From Pelargonium cotyledonis (Eukaryota > Streptophyta > Magnoliopsida > Geraniales > Geraniaceae), in NCBI GenBank assembly GCA_036897625.1, contig JAYMTA010000219.1, positions 1 through 34,500 of the forward strand: a DNA stretch of 34,500 nucleotides, written 5' to 3'. A program made the translations under genes and the position numbers. Positions 32,205 through 34,500 of the stretch are shown here, piece by piece; position 1 is the first letter of the stretch, and each line of letters opens with the position of its first letter. The notes beneath the pieces are model-generated. The model made no database searches and had not been told where the DNA came from. It saw only the letters and a list, made by a program, of their open reading frames with translations.

Positions 32205-32290
32205 TTTTTTTTTTTGGTGGGCAAATATTCACTGAAGAAAGATCAAAATGTGTATGCAATTGTACAAATTCATATCACATCACATAACGA
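32205..32290 (-). mobile_element. Possible second poly(A)-ended retroposon fragment
   Basis: On the minus strand, GATCTTTCTTCAGTGAATATT is followed by TGCCCACC and a run of about 11 A (plus-strand T run 32205-32215). The pattern fits a retroposon tail but is short, and no direct repeats were found. Confidence 0.3.
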
Positions 32291-34500
32291 GATATCTATT
32301 AAGCATTTTCCCAAATAATATAAACATGAAAAAGGTTGTATTTAATAAAATTGTTCATATCATATCTTTTCACAAGAGATTCAGATTCATGAATACCTAA
32401 TATTTTTGTCTTAAGCATGGAAGAGACAAATGTGTATGGACACATTGTAGGTATTAGAATCTTATAGCCATTTATATAGGACTAAACCTTTACTTATATA
32501 TAGGATTCAATTTATACATAGGGTAGGTTTGAGCATTTTTACTCATATGTTTGAAGTTTATGGATTGGGATGAAACTATGTCGATTCAAGTAAAACATGC
32601 CTACGATTATTAACTGCGGTTTGATGTCATACACCTGACTTTAAAATACTCATCTTAACAATTGCATGAGTTAATTAAATGATTCACATACCAATAAAAA
32701 AAATATTATAAATGATTCTAATCATAAAGGTTTTAAGGTGATCATTAAGCTCTTGATTTAGTAGAAACAACAAGCATTCTAAGCATAACTTGAGCCCTAA
32801 TCAAATAGGTTCTATACTAAACTACATCACTTATAGAATACACTTAATCAAATCACAATAATGTATGATTACTTGTGTCTTAATCAACTATTGCGATCTA
32901 ATAAGATTTTGTGTACAAGTGACCATAACCAAATTCATTAGAATTAGAATCACATACCTACCACTTAACCTCACACTCACTCTTCCAATTCAATATCTAT
33001 CTTTTCAATTCCTTCTTTAGGTAATGTAATTGTTAAAAGGCTCTAAATGAGCAAACCAACAACTCCAATTCAAGTAAGGCTTGTCTCCTTCCATCTTCTT
33101 AGGAGACTTTAATCGACCACCCACCCACTTTATTAAAACACTTTCTCCATATTTAATGCTTTATATTTATTTAGCTAAATTGTTCATAACTACACATATT
33201 ATAAAAAATAGAAAAAAAAGGGTTCTTAAGTTTATCTACAAGTTAATCAATTTAATGTTGTTTGGTAGAGGAAGGTCTCACCTAGAAATGCTTTCATGAA
33301 AGAAGAAAAATCATAACCCTAGCTACTTGAAATAAGCATTTCACAAGAAAACAATGAGTGGAGGAAAAGCCCTAGCTATTATATTGATGAATAAAAAGAG
33401 CAAGAAAGATACTAAACTAACAAGCTTATATTTATATTTATATTAAAAAAATAGAAAATATTAAATGTGAAAAGATAAATGAAAGTGGCTAGAATAGTAG
33501 ATATTTGGAGGTGATTTTGGTTGGAATATTAGCTTTTTAATCTTTACTACAGTTGGTGTTTACTTAATAGGGGACAATTACCTGCCCAAAACACTTGCCA
33601 TTTTTTTTTAGTATTGTTTCTAAAGTTTTAACACAACATAATCATCACACAATGTTTATATAAACTTGAAAATATATGAATGTTAATCTAAGATAATGAT
33701 GTAATTGATAATGATCAAGATTCTAAGTCATAAATATTTTGTTGTTCTGAATCGAAGTTATAATGTTAATAATTAGTTATAAACAAACACGTCACTTAAA
33801 GATTATATATAATCTCTAATTGTGATCATAATAGTTTTATTTGATATATAGAACTACTCAATTTATGTTTAAAAGCAACAAAACGTCGTTCAAACAGTTT
33901 TAAAATGACATAAAACAACATATGTCGCGGTAAATTAATGTGATTCAAGTTATGTTTTAAATTTAACGTACAAAATCTTAAACAAAATGCATTTATTCAA
34001 AAAAATGAAATAAGTTGCATGTCCCCACATTATATTTTTTATTTCTTTTTGGTTTGTTGTTAACTTTTACATTCATTCATTTTTTAATATAAAAAATGAC
34101 ATTAAATGGTTTAATTAAGGAGCTACAAGTAAAATGAGTTCTTATTAGTATTTTAATAGGTAGTATCATAACTATAGCTAGAGACATCATCAAATCCAAT
34201 ACATAAAGTTGGTGTCCACCAAGGAATAATAAATAAACAAAGTTGGTAGAATATTTAACTATGCACACTTTGGACAAACTTGTGCATAAATATGATGCCA
34301 ATACATTTATGTCTATTCAGTTATTTGATGCAAACCTACTGTTTACTCAAGGCCTCCATAAATAATGTCTTGCCCTATTTTATTTATTTATTTATCATAT
34401 ATATATATATAGAAAATGGAATATGAGCCAAGAATTTTTTGGCTTAGGCTAAGCCAAGCCAATAAGGTGATGCCCCCTCAATTAGTTCCACCCATACCCA
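32291..34500. other. AT-rich terminal spacer without a recognisable gene
   Basis: Only short open frames occur, none with a protein pattern I recognise. There is a small perfect hairpin (GTCTCCT / AGGAGAC, about 33084-33108), an (AT)n microsatellite (about 34398-34411) and a 7-bp palindrome GGCTTAGGCTAAGCC (about 34441-34455). The final hundred bases may be the edge of a repeat or the promoter of a gene outside the window. Confidence 0.45.

Noticed and set aside
33084..33108. 7-bp hairpin GTCTCCT/AGGAGAC considered as a microRNA or terminator
   Set aside because: The stem is too short for a microRNA precursor, and bacterial-type terminators are not expected in plant nuclear DNA.

Overview
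The window is nuclear DNA of a flowering plant, most likely a eudicot. It is AT-rich with long intergenic spacers. Genes have many short exons with GT...AG (once GC...AG) junctions, and plant-specific families are present: a WPP-domain RanGAP, an F-box/FBA protein, a P-type cyclin, and proteins with plastid transit peptides. MITE, SINE and LINE debris fills introns and spacers. I cannot name the species. Exon models were built by hand from splice sites and reading frame; no transcripts or database searches were available.

Layout, left to right: the end of a Stowaway-like MITE (1-113); FZL, a plastid dynamin-like GTPase, on the minus strand in 11 coding exons (219-6043); a spacer with a decayed RNase H-like fragment and a candidate DNA transposon with ~130-150 bp terminal inverted repeats (6889-7928); an unrecognised 275-aa coiled-coil protein gene on plus in 5 exons (8213-11359); CSP41A on plus in 6 exons (12175-14702); convergent to it RanGAP1 on minus, one coding exon plus a leader intron (15342-16964, leader to about 18110); a divergent promoter spacer with a tandem duplication carrying TGGGCC/GGCCCA motifs; an F-box/FBA gene on plus whose F-box is broken by a frameshift (18868-20023); an AT-rich spacer; a P/U-type cyclin gene on plus (23115-24054, leader exon probably upstream); convergent to it DGP3, a plastid RbgA/YlqF-type circularly permuted GTPase, on minus in 9 exons (24861-28390); then about 6 kb with no convincing gene (28391-34500), holding retroposon fragments and simple repeats.

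Three of the six intact genes (FZL, CSP41A, DGP3) encode plastid proteins for membrane remodelling, RNA metabolism and probable ribosome assembly. They are separate transcription units and nothing indicates co-regulation. CSP41A, RanGAP1 and the cyclin look like a conserved neighbourhood, since from memory their Arabidopsis counterparts are adjacent on chromosome 3. I found no new multi-gene system. The most unusual items are a 121-bp tandem duplication copying most of DGP3 exon 8 into the next intron, a probable GC-AG intron in the same gene, the frameshifted F-box, the long-TIR element, and a ~50-bp tandem repeat in CSP41A intron 1.
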